Shown here: positions 19,210 through 27,950 of the stretch, in pieces | How positions within the stretch are numbered: the stretch's first letter is position 1 | Layout of the letters: every line of letters begins with the position of its first letter | DNA from: Caenibius sp. WL | GTDB taxonomy: Bacteria > Pseudomonadota > Alphaproteobacteria > Sphingomonadales > Sphingomonadaceae | Reading direction: 5' to 3' | DNA: 64,000 nt | Assembly: GCF_019803445.1 (NCBI RefSeq) | Contig: NZ_CP081844.1 | Coordinates: 1,500,501-1,564,500 of the forward strand | Program-made: the position numbers and the translations under genes | Notes under the pieces: model-generated | What the model was told of the DNA's origin: nothing | Database searches by the model: none | What the model saw: only the letters and a program-made list of their open reading frames with translations

Positions 19210-20033
19210 AAAACGGCGTTTTCCATGCGGGCAAGGCCCGTGGCGGGGGTGAGAAGCGCGGCGGCGGCAATATCCCACAGCGCCGGGCTGGCGGCGGCCA
19301 GCACGCCCACACCGGGGCTGCCAATGCGGAACGGGCTGCCGTCCCAATGGGTGGCGCGGCCACCCGCTTCCTCCAGGAACAACACGCCGGCGGCATGATC
19401 CCACGGGAGAATGCGCTGATAGAGAGCGATATCGTCTTCCCCCAGCACGAGGCGGGCATAACTTTCCGCCGCGCAGCGCGGGATAGGAACGACGGCGAGC
19501 GCGCGTGCTCCCTCAAGAACGCGCGCCCGCCGTCCGGCTGACAGGAATTGTGTGCCGAGCGTAGCCCGGGGAGGAAACAGCCCGGTTCCCGCTGCGCGAA
19601 CCGGAAGCCTGTCACACGTTGCGCCTTGGCCGCGCCGCGCGTGGCACAGGCGGCCGGACAGGGGATCGAGAAGCCATCCTTCCTGCACCGTGCCATCCGC
19701 GACCAGCGCGACCATCATGCCGAACGGGCGGCGCCCCGCCGCGAAATTGGCTGTGCCGTCGAGCGGGTCGATCAGCCAAACCAATCCACGGTCCAGATCG
19801 TCGAGCAGTCGCGGATCCCTCGATGCCGCTTCTTCTCCGACGATCCGCGCGCCAAGGCCCAATCCGGCCAGGCGATCCTGCAGCCTGATTTCCGCTTCAT
19901 GATCGACGCAGGTGACGATTTCGCCGGGACTCTTCTCGGCGATATCGTCCGCGCCAAGCATGCAGAAGCGGGGCCGCACCACATCCTCGGCGACCTCGCG
20001 CATGATTGCGGAAACCATATCCTGCAAAGCCAT
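19206..20033 (-). CDS. Inositol-monophosphatase family phosphatase
   Basis: A 275-residue Mg-dependent phosphatase. Metal-ligand motifs are all present: GEE at 66-68, DPLDGT at 89-94 and WDHAAG at 211-216. The family includes inositol-phosphate, 3'-phosphoadenosine-phosphate and sugar-phosphate phosphatases. The position between the aldolase gene (3 nt gap) and the exporter gene (4-nt overlap) argues for a role in sugar-phosphate processing within the glycan pathway. Confidence 0.88.
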   Translation of the reverse strand: MALQDMVSAIMREVAEDVVRPRFCMLGADDIAEKSPGEIVTCVDHEAEIRLQDRLAGLGLGARIVGEEAASRDPRLLDDLDRGLVWLIDPLDGTANFAAGRRPFGMMVALVADGTVQEGWLLDPLSGRLCHARRGQGATCDRLPVRAAGTGLFPPRATLGTQFLSAGRRARVLEGARALAVVPIPRCAAESYARLVLGEDDIALYQRILPWDHAAGVLFLEEAGGRATHWDGSPFRIGSPGVGVLAAASPALWDIAAAALLTPATGLARMENAVL

Positions 20034-20036
20034 GGT

Positions 20037-20849
20037 TCAGGCGGACAAAGTCACGATCCGGGGGCGCATCGCGGCGTGGCAGCGATCCTGCATCATGCGG
20101 ATGCGGGCCATGTCCTCACCGGCGATCGTGCCGTAGTAATCGCGCTTGTTCTCCAGCCAGGCCAGTTCGAAAGCCACCGCGTTGGCGATGCCTTCCTCGA
20201 ACACTGGGGTATCGGCCAGCGCGCCGTCGAACACGATCTTGCGCGTTTCGAACCGGTCCAGCCGGGTCTGCCGCACTTCGCGCAGGACCGGCGCGGCTTC
20301 GAGCGCGACCGACCCGCCGACCACCAGATCGAAATCGGCGCGGGCGCAGGCTTGCGCCACTTGCAGCACCGCATCGGTGATCATGCGCTGGTTGATGGCG
20401 TTGCGCGGCAGCCCGCGCGACAGCGTGAAATCGACGCGGCCGAACACGATGCCATCAAGCTTGCCCTGCGCCAGCGGCAGCATCGCATCGAGATTGCGCA
20501 GCGTGGTTTCGGTTTCGAGATTGAACAGGAATTCGGTGCCTGCCGCATCCGCGCCATAGACCGTGTCCCTGGCTTCGATGAACTTGCGCAGGGCATAGGG
20601 CGTTTCCACCATCGGGCCGATGATATAGCCTGCCCCATAGAGACGTGAGGCATGCAGATCGGACACGGCTTCGCAGCCTCCGATCTTGAGCGCCAGCTTG
20701 AGATCGGCCCGGAAGACCAGTTCGGTCAGGCGGAGCAGTTCGTCGGGCCGTGTGCCCTCTGCCTCGAATTCGGCTTTCACGGCGACGACGCCGTAATGAT
20801 CGCGCCCCTTCTTCAGCATGTCGAGCATGCGGCGTTCGGTCAAATTCAT
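20037..20849 (-). CDS. HpcH/HpaI aldolase/citrate lyase family protein
   Basis: A 270-residue TIM-barrel-like protein. Segments such as LALKIGGCEAVSDL, GPMVETPYAL, FLFNLETETTLRN and GIVFGRVDFT fit the PEP-binding aldolase/CitE superfamily, with the acidic metal ligands plausible in NLETE and GRVD. A strong ribosome site AGGAGGAGG precedes the ATG at 20849. It is the first gene of the polysaccharide operon. A pyruvate-type aldolase next to a pyruvate-using ThDP enzyme suggests a shared small carbon donor, which is inference. Confidence 0.75.
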   Translation of the reverse strand: MNLTERRMLDMLKKGRDHYGVVAVKAEFEAEGTRPDELLRLTELVFRADLKLALKIGGCEAVSDLHASRLYGAGYIIGPMVETPYALRKFIEARDTVYGADAAGTEFLFNLETETTLRNLDAMLPLAQGKLDGIVFGRVDFTLSRGLPRNAINQRMITDAVLQVAQACARADFDLVVGGSVALEAAPVLREVRQTRLDRFETRKIVFDGALADTPVFEEGIANAVAFELAWLENKRDYYGTIAGEDMARIRMMQDRCHAAMRPRIVTLSA

Positions 20850-20907
20850 CCTCGGCCTCCTCCTGTGCGTAGAGCGGTTGACAGCAGGGAGACGGATCAG
20901 GGCGCGG

Positions 20908-20947
20908 ATTTCCGCAAAAAACCGGGCGCAAAAGTTTTTGCGGAAAT
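20908..20947. promoter_or_regulatory. Perfect 13-bp inverted repeat in divergent promoter of glycan operon and M23 gene
   Basis: Arms ATTTCCGCAAAAA (20908-20920) and its exact complement (20935-20947) are separated by 14 bp. The element lies 58 bp upstream of the aldolase start and 39 bp upstream of the peptidase start. It could be an operator for a dimeric regulator or an RNA hairpin; the low-GC stem without a following T-run argues against an ordinary terminator. Confidence 0.6.
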
Positions 20948-20986
20948 GCGTTGCGGGATCGGCCGGGCCGCTCCGTCATCGGGGCG

Positions 20987-21703
20987 ATGTCCCTACGCCT
21001 TTCTTCATGGCTGTGTGTCGCAATGTGTCTTGCCCCGTCCATTGCGGCCGTCGCGCCTTGCGCCGCTCAGGAATTGCCTGGCGGCGCAAGCGCGGCCTTT
21101 CGCGGCAAGATGCAGGACTGGCCGGGCGACAGTGCGCCTGCGCTCCCCGCCATGAGGCGCGCGGAGCCTGCCGCAGGCGGTGCGGCTGGCGAAAGCGGGG
21201 CCGCCGCCTTGCCGCGCCTGTCGTCCCGCTTCGGCTATCGCGCTCATCCCATTCTTGGCCGCCGCGCCTTGCATGCGGGGATCGATATCCCCGCCGATCA
21301 CGGCACACCGGTGCAAGCCTCCGAAACCGGCATGGTGACCTTCGCGGGGGTAAGAGGCGGCTATGGCAAGATGGTGGAGATCGATCACGGGCAGGGGCTG
21401 CGGACCCGTTATGCCCATCTGTCGCGGATCGCGGTGGGTGGCGGCACACCGATTGCGCGCGGACAGATCGTCGGCCTGATCGGATCGACTGGGCGTTCCA
21501 CCGGCAACCATCTCCATTTCGAAGTGCGGGTGCATGGGCGGGCAGTCGATCCGCTCGGCTATATCGGCATCGGCGGCACGGGCCGCGCGGCAGGCGGTTC
21601 ATCCTATGTTTTCGCCCAGGCCGCCGCGCCGGAAGCGCCACACCTGTCGGCCTATGCCCGCGCCCGGATGGAAGCAGGACAAGCGGGTGGAAGCGGGCTA
21701 TGA
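20987..21703 (+). CDS. Secreted M23 (LytM-type) metallopeptidase
   Basis: A 238-residue periplasmic protein with a signal peptide at 1-27 (cleavage near CAAQ). The zinc site is complete: H96 and D100 in HAGID, and H175-L-H177 in NHLHFEV; H144 in RYAHLS is also conserved. The family cleaves peptidoglycan cross-links or activates amidases. It is divergent from the polysaccharide operon and shares its upstream region, which contains the 13-bp inverted repeat. The start at 20987 gives a proper signal peptide. Confidence 0.92.
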   Translation: MSLRLSSWLCVAMCLAPSIAAVAPCAAQELPGGASAAFRGKMQDWPGDSAPALPAMRRAEPAAGGAAGESGAAALPRLSSRFGYRAHPILGRRALHAGIDIPADHGTPVQASETGMVTFAGVRGGYGKMVEIDHGQGLRTRYAHLSRIAVGGGTPIARGQIVGLIGSTGRSTGNHLHFEVRVHGRAVDPLGYIGIGGTGRAAGGSSYVFAQAAAPEAPHLSAYARARMEAGQAGGSGL

Positions 21704-21810
21704 TCGGCCTGACGGTGTTCGCAGGCGCCGGTCCGGCCGGAAAGGGGCTGCTGCCCTCAAGCGGGCGCGGCGGTATGGCCGGTGGATGGATACGCTGATA
21801 TTTGGCCGGA

Positions 21811-22329
21811 ATGATGAATCAGGAGGAACAGGTTCAGGGCTTGCAGCTTGTGCTGCTGAACGAACGCGGGCGCCTGCTGCGGTTCCTCGCTGCGCGCGGG
21901 GCCGGAGACGAGGCCGAGGATGTGTTGCAGGACCTGTGGCAGCGCGTGGCCGCCACGCCCGCGCAGCCGATCGCGGAGCCGCTGTCCTATCTGTTCCGCG
22001 CGGCGGAAAACATGATGCGCGACAGGCGCCGTTCCAACGTCAGCCGCGAACGGCGCCAGCATGCCTGGCACGAAGCCGGGCCCACCGCGCAGGAACAGCC
22101 ATCGGGCGAACGGGCGCTGATCGCCCGGCAGAACCTGCGCGAAGTGGACAGGGTGCTGGCCGCGCTGGGTCCGCGGGTGGACCGGGTGTTCCGCCGCTAT
22201 CGCGTGGATGGTGTCGGGCAGGCGGCGATCGCGGGTGAACTGGGGATCAGCCTCAGTTCGGTGGAGAAGGATCTGCAGAAGGCCTATCGGGCGCTGGCGG
22301 AACTGAAGGAAAGACTGGATGCGGAATAG
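21811..22329 (+). CDS. ECF-type (FecI-like) RNA polymerase sigma factor
   Basis: About 172 residues. Region 2 is at about 15-75 (LLRFLAARGAGDEAEDVLQ and the RAAENMMRDRRRS -10 recognition segment). Region 4 is at about 110-165 (GQAAIAGELGISLSSVEKDL), a helix-turn-helix. Two tandem ATGs (21811, 21814) are possible starts. It is followed by a FecR gene (27 nt) and an STN-type receptor gene, the standard cell-surface-signalling order. Confidence 0.92.
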   Translation: MMNQEEQVQGLQLVLLNERGRLLRFLAARGAGDEAEDVLQDLWQRVAATPAQPIAEPLSYLFRAAENMMRDRRRSNVSRERRQHAWHEAGPTAQEQPSGERALIARQNLREVDRVLAALGPRVDRVFRRYRVDGVGQAAIAGELGISLSSVEKDLQKAYRALAELKERLDAE

Positions 22330-22356
22330 AGCCGGTGTCTGCGTCATGAAAGCGCT

Positions 22357-23355
22357 ATGAGCAAACACGCACACGAGGACGGCATCGGGGCGCAGGCGCG
22401 CCGATGGGTGATGGCCACGCACGATCCGGCATTCGCCGGGTGGGAGCGCCTGTCCGAATGGCTGGAGCAGGACCCGGCGCATCTGCTGGCTTATAACGAA
22501 GCGCTCGATCTTGATGATTGGGCGGCTGAAACTCTGGCGGTGGGCGCGGCGCAGGCGGACGAAACGCCGGTGCACGAAATACCGGCGGAGAACGAGGCCG
22601 AAAACGTGGTCGAATTCGCACCGCGCCCGCGCAACCGGCGCTGGTTCCTCGGCGTGGGCATGGCGGCGGCGGTCGTCGCGGCGCTGGGCGGCTGGACAGT
22701 GCTCGAACAGCTCAACAACAGCACGATTTCCACGCAGCCGGGCGAGCGGCGCACGGTGCAGCTTGCCGATGGATCGAGCGTGATCCTCAACGGCGGCACC
22801 ACGATCCATCTCGACAAGCGCACGCCGCGCGAAGTGGAACTGGCGGCGGGCGAAGCGCTGTTCACCGTCCGCCATGACGAAAGCGATCCTTTCGTGGTGA
22901 TGGCGGGGGGCACGCGGTTGCTCGATGCGGGAACGGTATTCAACGTCCTGAGCGAGGACGGATCGATCGATGTCGCCGTGGCGCATGGCGCGGTGATCTA
23001 TGAACCGGCGGCCGATGCGATCCGGCTGGATGCGGGCCAGGCGCTGCACCGTTCGGGAAAGAAGGCGCGGCCGGTGCTGCGCAAGGCCGATACCGCCACG
23101 GTCGGCAGTTGGCAGAACGGCACGTTGCAGTATGACGATGCCACGCTGGATGCGGTGGCGCGCGATCTGCAACGCAACACTGGGCTGGACGTGCGCGCCG
23201 ATCCCTCTATCGAGACACTCCGTTTCACCGGAACGCTGAGCGTGGCGGGATCGCCGCAGGATGTGTTCGCCCGTGTCGGGCCGCTGCTTGGCGTGCGGTT
23301 CGCGCCGGATGGTTCCGCATGGAAGATGATGCCCGCCGATGGTTCGCGCCCTTAG
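22357..23355 (+). CDS. FecR-family anti-sigma / sigma regulator
   Basis: A 332-residue inner-membrane protein. The N-terminal cytoplasmic domain is about 1-92, a single membrane helix is at about 96-115, and the periplasmic FecR domain begins TQPGERRTVQLADGSSVILNGGT. A C-terminal DUF4974-like domain that would contact the receptor STN domain follows. It holds the sigma factor inactive until the receptor is occupied. The last 17 nt overlap the receptor gene. Confidence 0.93.
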   Translation: MSKHAHEDGIGAQARRWVMATHDPAFAGWERLSEWLEQDPAHLLAYNEALDLDDWAAETLAVGAAQADETPVHEIPAENEAENVVEFAPRPRNRRWFLGVGMAAAVVAALGGWTVLEQLNNSTISTQPGERRTVQLADGSSVILNGGTTIHLDKRTPREVELAAGEALFTVRHDESDPFVVMAGGTRLLDAGTVFNVLSEDGSIDVAVAHGAVIYEPAADAIRLDAGQALHRSGKKARPVLRKADTATVGSWQNGTLQYDDATLDAVARDLQRNTGLDVRADPSIETLRFTGTLSVAGSPQDVFARVGPLLGVRFAPDGSAWKMMPADGSRP

Positions 23356-25828
23356 CTGCCTGCCCGTGCTTGCCGCGCTGATCGCCACGCCTGCCTATGC
23401 GGGCGACACGGCGGCGCGCGTCCATGTCTCTTCGGGCCCGTTGCAGGCAGCGATCGGCGATCTTGCCCGCCAATCGGGCGCCAGCATCGGCTTTCGCGAC
23501 CGGGGGCTGGCGGCGGTGCGGGTGCGCGCGGTCAATGGCACGATGTCGGTGGAGAAGGCTCTGGCGGTGATGCTGCGCGGCACCAGGCTGCGCGCCCGCA
23601 AAGTCGCCCCGGCCAGCTACCTGATCGAACCCGCGCCGCGCGCCGCGCAAGGCCCGCCCCGCCGGCCGCCGCCGCAGAACGCGGGACCACGGCCCGCGCC
23701 ACCGCCGGTGGCCGTGCCGCCGCCACAGGAAATCGTGGTCACCGCCACCAAACGCGATATCCCGCTCGGTGCCTATCCGGGCGGGTTTCAGCGTATTGAT
23801 GGGGAGGATATTTCGACCGCCGACGCCGCGCGCGGATCGGCCGCGATCGAAACCCGGCTGGCCAGCGTGGTGACGACGCATCTGGGGCCCGGCCGCAACA
23901 AGATATTCATTCGCGGGATTGCCGATTCCAGCTTCGTCGGCCCGACTCAGGCCACCGTTGGGCAATACTGGGGCAACAGCCGCATCACCTACAGCGCGCC
24001 CGATCCGAGCCTGCGCCTCTATGACGTGCACAGCGTCGAAGTGCTCGAAGGGCCGCAGGGCACGCTCTACGGCGCGGGCTCGCTGGGCGGGGTCGTCCGC
24101 GTGGTGCCGCATGCGCCCGATCTGGAACGGGTCGGCGGCGCGGCATTCGGCGGCGTGCAGGCGGTGCAGCATGGCCAGCCGGGGGTGGATGGCGGCGGAA
24201 TCCTCAATCTGCCCTTGGTCGAAGGCCAGCTCGGCCTGCGCGCGCTGGCGTTCGGTGCGATCGAAGGCGGCTATATCGACGATACGCGGCGCGGGCTGAA
24301 GGATGTCAACGATGTCCGCACCATCGGCGGGCGGGTGGCGTTGCGCTGGGATCCGGGCAACGATTGGATAGTCGATCTCAGCGCCGTGGGCCAGCGGATC
24401 AAGGGCGCGGACAGCCAGTATGCCGAGCACGGCAGCGGGCTCAGCCGTGGCAGCGGTATCGCGCAGCCCTATCGCAACGATTTCTGGCTGGCCGATATGA
24501 TCGTGAGCAAATCGTGGGGGCCGCTCGAACTGACCACCTCGGTGGGATACACGCGCCAGTACGTGTCCGAGCAGTTCGAAGGCGCGGAACTGGTGGAGCC
24601 GACAGATCCCGCCCAGGCCCCGACTGCCACGACGATTGCGGCGTACAATCAGAAAAACCACATCGAAATGCTCACTGCCGAAACCCGGTTGGCGCGAAAG
24701 GACCGGGACGGCAAGGGCTGGCTGATCGGCCTCAGCCTGTTGAGCAACGAAGCCCGCGTGCGCCGCACGATGGACGGCGCGGTGCACGATACGCCGCTGA
24801 CCGGGGTGCGCAACAAAGTGCGCGAAGTAACGCTCTACGGCGAAGGAACCGTGGAACCGCTCCCGCGCCTGACGCTGACACTGGGCGGGCGGCTGACCCA
24901 TTCGCGGCTGACGGGCGCTTCTTCCGACGTGCTGGAAACGGTGGCCGACAGTCTCTCTCCGGAAGCGCGCAAAGGGCGCAAGGAAACCCGCCTTCTGCCT
25001 TCGGCGGCGCTGGCTTACCGGCCGAGCGACAAGCTGACGCTGTTCGCGCGCTATCAGCAGGGGTTCCGCCCCGGCGGGATCGCGGTGCGGCGCGAATTCA
25101 TTCAGCGCTACAAGGGTGATCGTGTCGCCACGTTCGAAGGCGGCGCGCGTTATCACGACGCGGATTTCGATATCGAGGCGACCGGTTCGTGGACCATGTG
25201 GCGGCATATCCAGGCCGATATGATCGACGGTTTCGGTTTCCCCACCACACTCAATGTCGGGAACGGGCGCGTGCTCTCGCTCGGGCTGTCCTCCCGCTGG
25301 CGTCCGGCGCGCGGGCTGGAAGTGGATGGCGCGATCTATTTCAACGACAGCAAAGTGTCCGATCCATCGGATCTGGCGCTGACTATCGGCGCGAACACGC
25401 TGCTGGCGGCGGGCTTCGCGGAGGGGGCGGACTTTGCCGACGCCAATGCCGCCGCGCGCCGTCTGGCGCAGAAGGACATGCGCCGCCTGCCCAATATCGC
25501 CGATCTCAGTGGGCGGCTGGGCGTGTCGTACAGCGCACCGCTGTCGGACACGGTGGACCTGCGGGCGCGCGGCTATCTGCGCTATGTCGGCAAGTCGACA
25601 TTGGGTGTGGGGCCGATCCTCGGGCAATTGCAGGGCGATTACGTCGATACCGGGCTCGAAATCCGGATCGGGCAGCCAACGCGCGGCGTCACTCTGTCGC
25701 TGACCAATCTGTTCGATGGGCGCGGCAACCGCTTTGCGCTGGGCTCGCCCTTCCTGCTGCGCGAACGCAACCAGATCACCCCGTTGCAGCCGCGCACGAT
25801 CCGGCTGGGGTTCGATATGAGCTTCTAA
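23339..25828 (+). CDS. TonB-dependent receptor with N-terminal STN signalling domain (FecA-type)
   Basis: An 829-residue outer-membrane receptor. Signal peptide at 1-21; STN domain at about 23-98; then a Pro-rich linker of roughly 30 residues; TonB box region EIVVTATKRD near 135-145; plug with LEGPQGTLYGAGSLGG; and a 22-strand barrel ending in FDMSF. The STN domain and the sigma/FecR genes upstream show that it signals its own induction. The ligand is not evident: no siderophore or degradation genes are adjacent, only an FMN reductase gene 86 nt downstream. Confidence 0.94.
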   Translation: MVRALSCLPVLAALIATPAYAGDTAARVHVSSGPLQAAIGDLARQSGASIGFRDRGLAAVRVRAVNGTMSVEKALAVMLRGTRLRARKVAPASYLIEPAPRAAQGPPRRPPPQNAGPRPAPPPVAVPPPQEIVVTATKRDIPLGAYPGGFQRIDGEDISTADAARGSAAIETRLASVVTTHLGPGRNKIFIRGIADSSFVGPTQATVGQYWGNSRITYSAPDPSLRLYDVHSVEVLEGPQGTLYGAGSLGGVVRVVPHAPDLERVGGAAFGGVQAVQHGQPGVDGGGILNLPLVEGQLGLRALAFGAIEGGYIDDTRRGLKDVNDVRTIGGRVALRWDPGNDWIVDLSAVGQRIKGADSQYAEHGSGLSRGSGIAQPYRNDFWLADMIVSKSWGPLELTTSVGYTRQYVSEQFEGAELVEPTDPAQAPTATTIAAYNQKNHIEMLTAETRLARKDRDGKGWLIGLSLLSNEARVRRTMDGAVHDTPLTGVRNKVREVTLYGEGTVEPLPRLTLTLGGRLTHSRLTGASSDVLETVADSLSPEARKGRKETRLLPSAALAYRPSDKLTLFARYQQGFRPGGIAVRREFIQRYKGDRVATFEGGARYHDADFDIEATGSWTMWRHIQADMIDGFGFPTTLNVGNGRVLSLGLSSRWRPARGLEVDGAIYFNDSKVSDPSDLALTIGANTLLAAGFAEGADFADANAAARRLAQKDMRRLPNIADLSGRLGVSYSAPLSDTVDLRARGYLRYVGKSTLGVGPILGQLQGDYVDTGLEIRIGQPTRGVTLSLTNLFDGRGNRFALGSPFLLRERNQITPLQPRTIRLGFDMSF

Positions 25829-25844
25829 GGAAGGGGTGATTGGG

Positions 25845-25869
25845 GAACCGGTCTTGCCGGGCGCGGTTC
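25845..25869. terminator. Inverted repeat after receptor gene, possible weak terminator
   Basis: Arms GAACCG (25845-25850) and CGGTTC (25864-25869) lie between the receptor stop and the reductase start. No T-run follows, so termination is uncertain. Confidence 0.3.
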
Positions 25870-25914
25870 TCTTGCCAGGTGCCGGATTTCCCGGCGTGAC
25901 GAGAGGAGAGGCCG

Positions 25915-26463
25915 ATGCCGGTGAATGTTGCAGTGCTGGTCGGCAGTTTGCGGGCCGGATCTTTCAATCGTTCGGTCGCCGATGCAATCGCGGAACTGGC
26001 CGCGCCGAAACTGGCGCTGAAGCGGATCGAAATCGGCGATCTGCCCTTTTACAACGAAGATCAGGAAAAGAATCCGCCCGAACAATGGCTGCGGTTCCGC
26101 GAGGAAATCCGCGCGGTGCAGGCGGTGCTGTTCGTGACGCCGGAATACAACCGCAGCGTGCCCGCCGCGCTGAAAAACGCCATCGATGTCGGATCGCGCC
26201 CCTATGGGCAAAGCGTATGGGACGGGAAGCCCGCCGGGGTGATCAGCGCCTCGCCGGGGCTGATCGGCGGCTTCGGCGCCAACCATCATCTGCGCCAGTC
26301 GCTGGTTTTCCTCAACATGCCGGTGTTGCAACAGCCGGAAATGTACCTTTCCAAAATCAACGGCGCGATCGACGATCACGGCAGGTTGACGGACGAGAAC
26401 GTCCGTTCCTTCCTTGCCAAATTCGTCGATGCCTATGCCGACTGGATCGCGCGGACGGGCTGA
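25915..26463 (+). CDS. NADPH-dependent FMN reductase (ChrR/YieF-like)
   Basis: A 182-residue flavodoxin-fold enzyme. The FMN phosphate loop is GSLRAGSFNRSVADA (10-24) and the second flavin contact is TPEYNRSVPAALKNAIDV. Family members reduce quinones, chromate or ferric/azo compounds with NAD(P)H. A GAGAGGAGAGG ribosome site precedes the ATG. It may be co-transcribed with the receptor 86 nt upstream, which would fit reductive release of a metal from an imported complex; this is inference. Confidence 0.9.
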   Translation: MPVNVAVLVGSLRAGSFNRSVADAIAELAAPKLALKRIEIGDLPFYNEDQEKNPPEQWLRFREEIRAVQAVLFVTPEYNRSVPAALKNAIDVGSRPYGQSVWDGKPAGVISASPGLIGGFGANHHLRQSLVFLNMPVLQQPEMYLSKINGAIDDHGRLTDENVRSFLAKFVDAYADWIARTG

Positions 26464-26485
26464 TCGCAGCGCTGCGTCCGGGCGG

Positions 26486-27169
26486 TCAGAGCGCGGCCCG
26501 CGCTTTCACCACGCCATCGATCAGCGCGCGAAAGCCCGCTTCCAGAATGGCATCGGGATCGACCGCGCCGACCCATGGGGAGGTTTCCGCAATCAGCGCC
26601 CGCTGTTCGGGCGTGAGATAGGCGAGGCTGTCGGCGAGATCGAGCTGGTCGCCGCTTCTGACATCTTCCATGTCGGCGGCGAGGTAAGTCCGCACCAGCC
26701 CCACGGTCCCGGCAAGGAACCATGACAGCGTTTCGACCAGGGCGCGCTTTTCGAACCCCATCTGGCGCAGCAGCATCAGCACCGGCATCTGCACCCGCAG
26801 CCATGGCCCGGAAAGCTTGTCATCCCAGCCCATCAGCATCAGCACGCCCTGATGGCGGCGATAGAGCGCGGCCACTTCCTTCTGCCAGAACAGCAACTGA
26901 TTCACTGGCGGCTCGCCTTCCGGAAGATCGGGAAAATCGCGAAAAGCGGCGACGGACATGGCGGTGAGCAATGAGGTCCAGGTCGGAAAATAGCGGTAGA
27001 GCGCCGACGCGGTGACATTGAGTTGCCGCGCGATGGCGGCCAGCGAAAGCTCCGCCGAAGGGCGCGCATCGAGCATGGCGAGCGCGGTTTCGACAATCGC
27101 TTCGGAAGATAAAGTCGCCGGGCGGCCGCGTGGGCGTGGTTCCAATGCGGTCACTTTCAGTCCGGCCAT
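26486..27169 (-). CDS. TetR-family transcriptional regulator
   Basis: A 227-residue regulator. The N-terminal helix-turn-helix is at about 20-65 (SSEAIVETALAMLD, LSLAAIARQLNVTASALYRYFPTW). The C-terminal helical ligand domain includes a LMGWDDKLSGPWLRVQMPVL segment of the type in the TetR protein at 41725-42396. It converges on the FMN reductase gene with 22 nt between stops. Target unknown. Confidence 0.9.
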   Translation of the reverse strand: MAGLKVTALEPRPRGRPATLSSEAIVETALAMLDARPSAELSLAAIARQLNVTASALYRYFPTWTSLLTAMSVAAFRDFPDLPEGEPPVNQLLFWQKEVAALYRRHQGVLMLMGWDDKLSGPWLRVQMPVLMLLRQMGFEKRALVETLSWFLAGTVGLVRTYLAADMEDVRSGDQLDLADSLAYLTPEQRALIAETSPWVGAVDPDAILEAGFRALIDGVVKARAAL

Positions 27170-27349
27170 ATACTCTCCCCCTGTCGGCCCCGCCTGTTCC
27201 GGCGCGGCTCGTTTCGCCTGATCGCTGCATTCGCGATGCGACCATCACCCCCGGTAATAGGATATAGCATGCGGGAGAGAAACGATGAAAATCCTAATCC
27301 GCATCGCGGGGATTTTCAGCGCGCGGCGCACGGGCCGTGCGCGCTTGCG

Positions 27350-27865
27350 CTATCCGGCGGGCGAATAGGGGCGGTTGCAGTGGGCTACGAAAGCGGCGAT
27401 GGCTTTGGCCCCAGCGCGGGTGCCGGCCATGTCGTAAATTTCGCCGGCAAGCGTCATGCGCAGCCAGCCGTTGGCCGCGAACGCCGTGATGAAAGGCGCA
27501 TTTCCGGCGATTTCCTGCGATGTGAAACTGGGCATATCGTCGATCTCGGACGGCTCGAGCGTGCCTTTCACGCGCAGCGTCTGGTCGCCGGACGCCAGTG
27601 TGATTTCGCGCAGATCGTCCGATCCGGCGATCAGGCCCGCGAAAATGCGCCCGCCTCCTTCTTCGCACGAGAAGTTGAGCGGCTGGTCGTCCGTCTCCGG
27701 CACTTCATAGGCGAGAATTGCCGGGCGGCCACGTTCCTGTTCATCGATGCGCAGAGCCCAGTCGTAGCCTTCGGTGGGCTTCGGCGCCTGCGCTGCGGGT
27801 GCGGCTGCGGCGCCGGTGGCGGCGAGGGCGATGATGGAGCAGGCGGTGACGAAATAATGGTGCAC
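27350..27865 (-). CDS. Hypothetical periplasmic protein
   Basis: A 171-residue protein with a clear signal peptide at 1-22 (ATGAAAAPAAQA). The mature part is an acidic beta-rich domain with two cysteines (NFSCEEGGG, AHCNRPY). No family was recognised. It is on the same strand as the upstream histidine kinase gene and 85 nt from its stop. Confidence 0.7.
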   Translation of the reverse strand: MHHYFVTACSIIALAATGAAAAPAAQAPKPTEGYDWALRIDEQERGRPAILAYEVPETDDQPLNFSCEEGGGRIFAGLIAGSDDLREITLASGDQTLRVKGTLEPSEIDDMPSFTSQEIAGNAPFITAFAANGWLRMTLAGEIYDMAGTRAGAKAIAAFVAHCNRPYSPAG

Positions 27866-27950
27866 GGTGGTTCCCCTGTTGGCCGTGTTGGATGCGCCAT
27901 CGGTCTTTGATGATGCGGAAATGACTGGTGGATGAATGCCATGCCGGGCA

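Noticed and set aside
17659-19398. 579-codon plus-strand frame opposite the SLBB exporter
   Set aside because: Antisense shadow; the minus-strand protein has signal peptide, poly-export and SLBB domains.
23225-25627. 800-codon minus-strand frame opposite the STN receptor
   Set aside because: No start context and no domain; the plus-strand receptor is certain.
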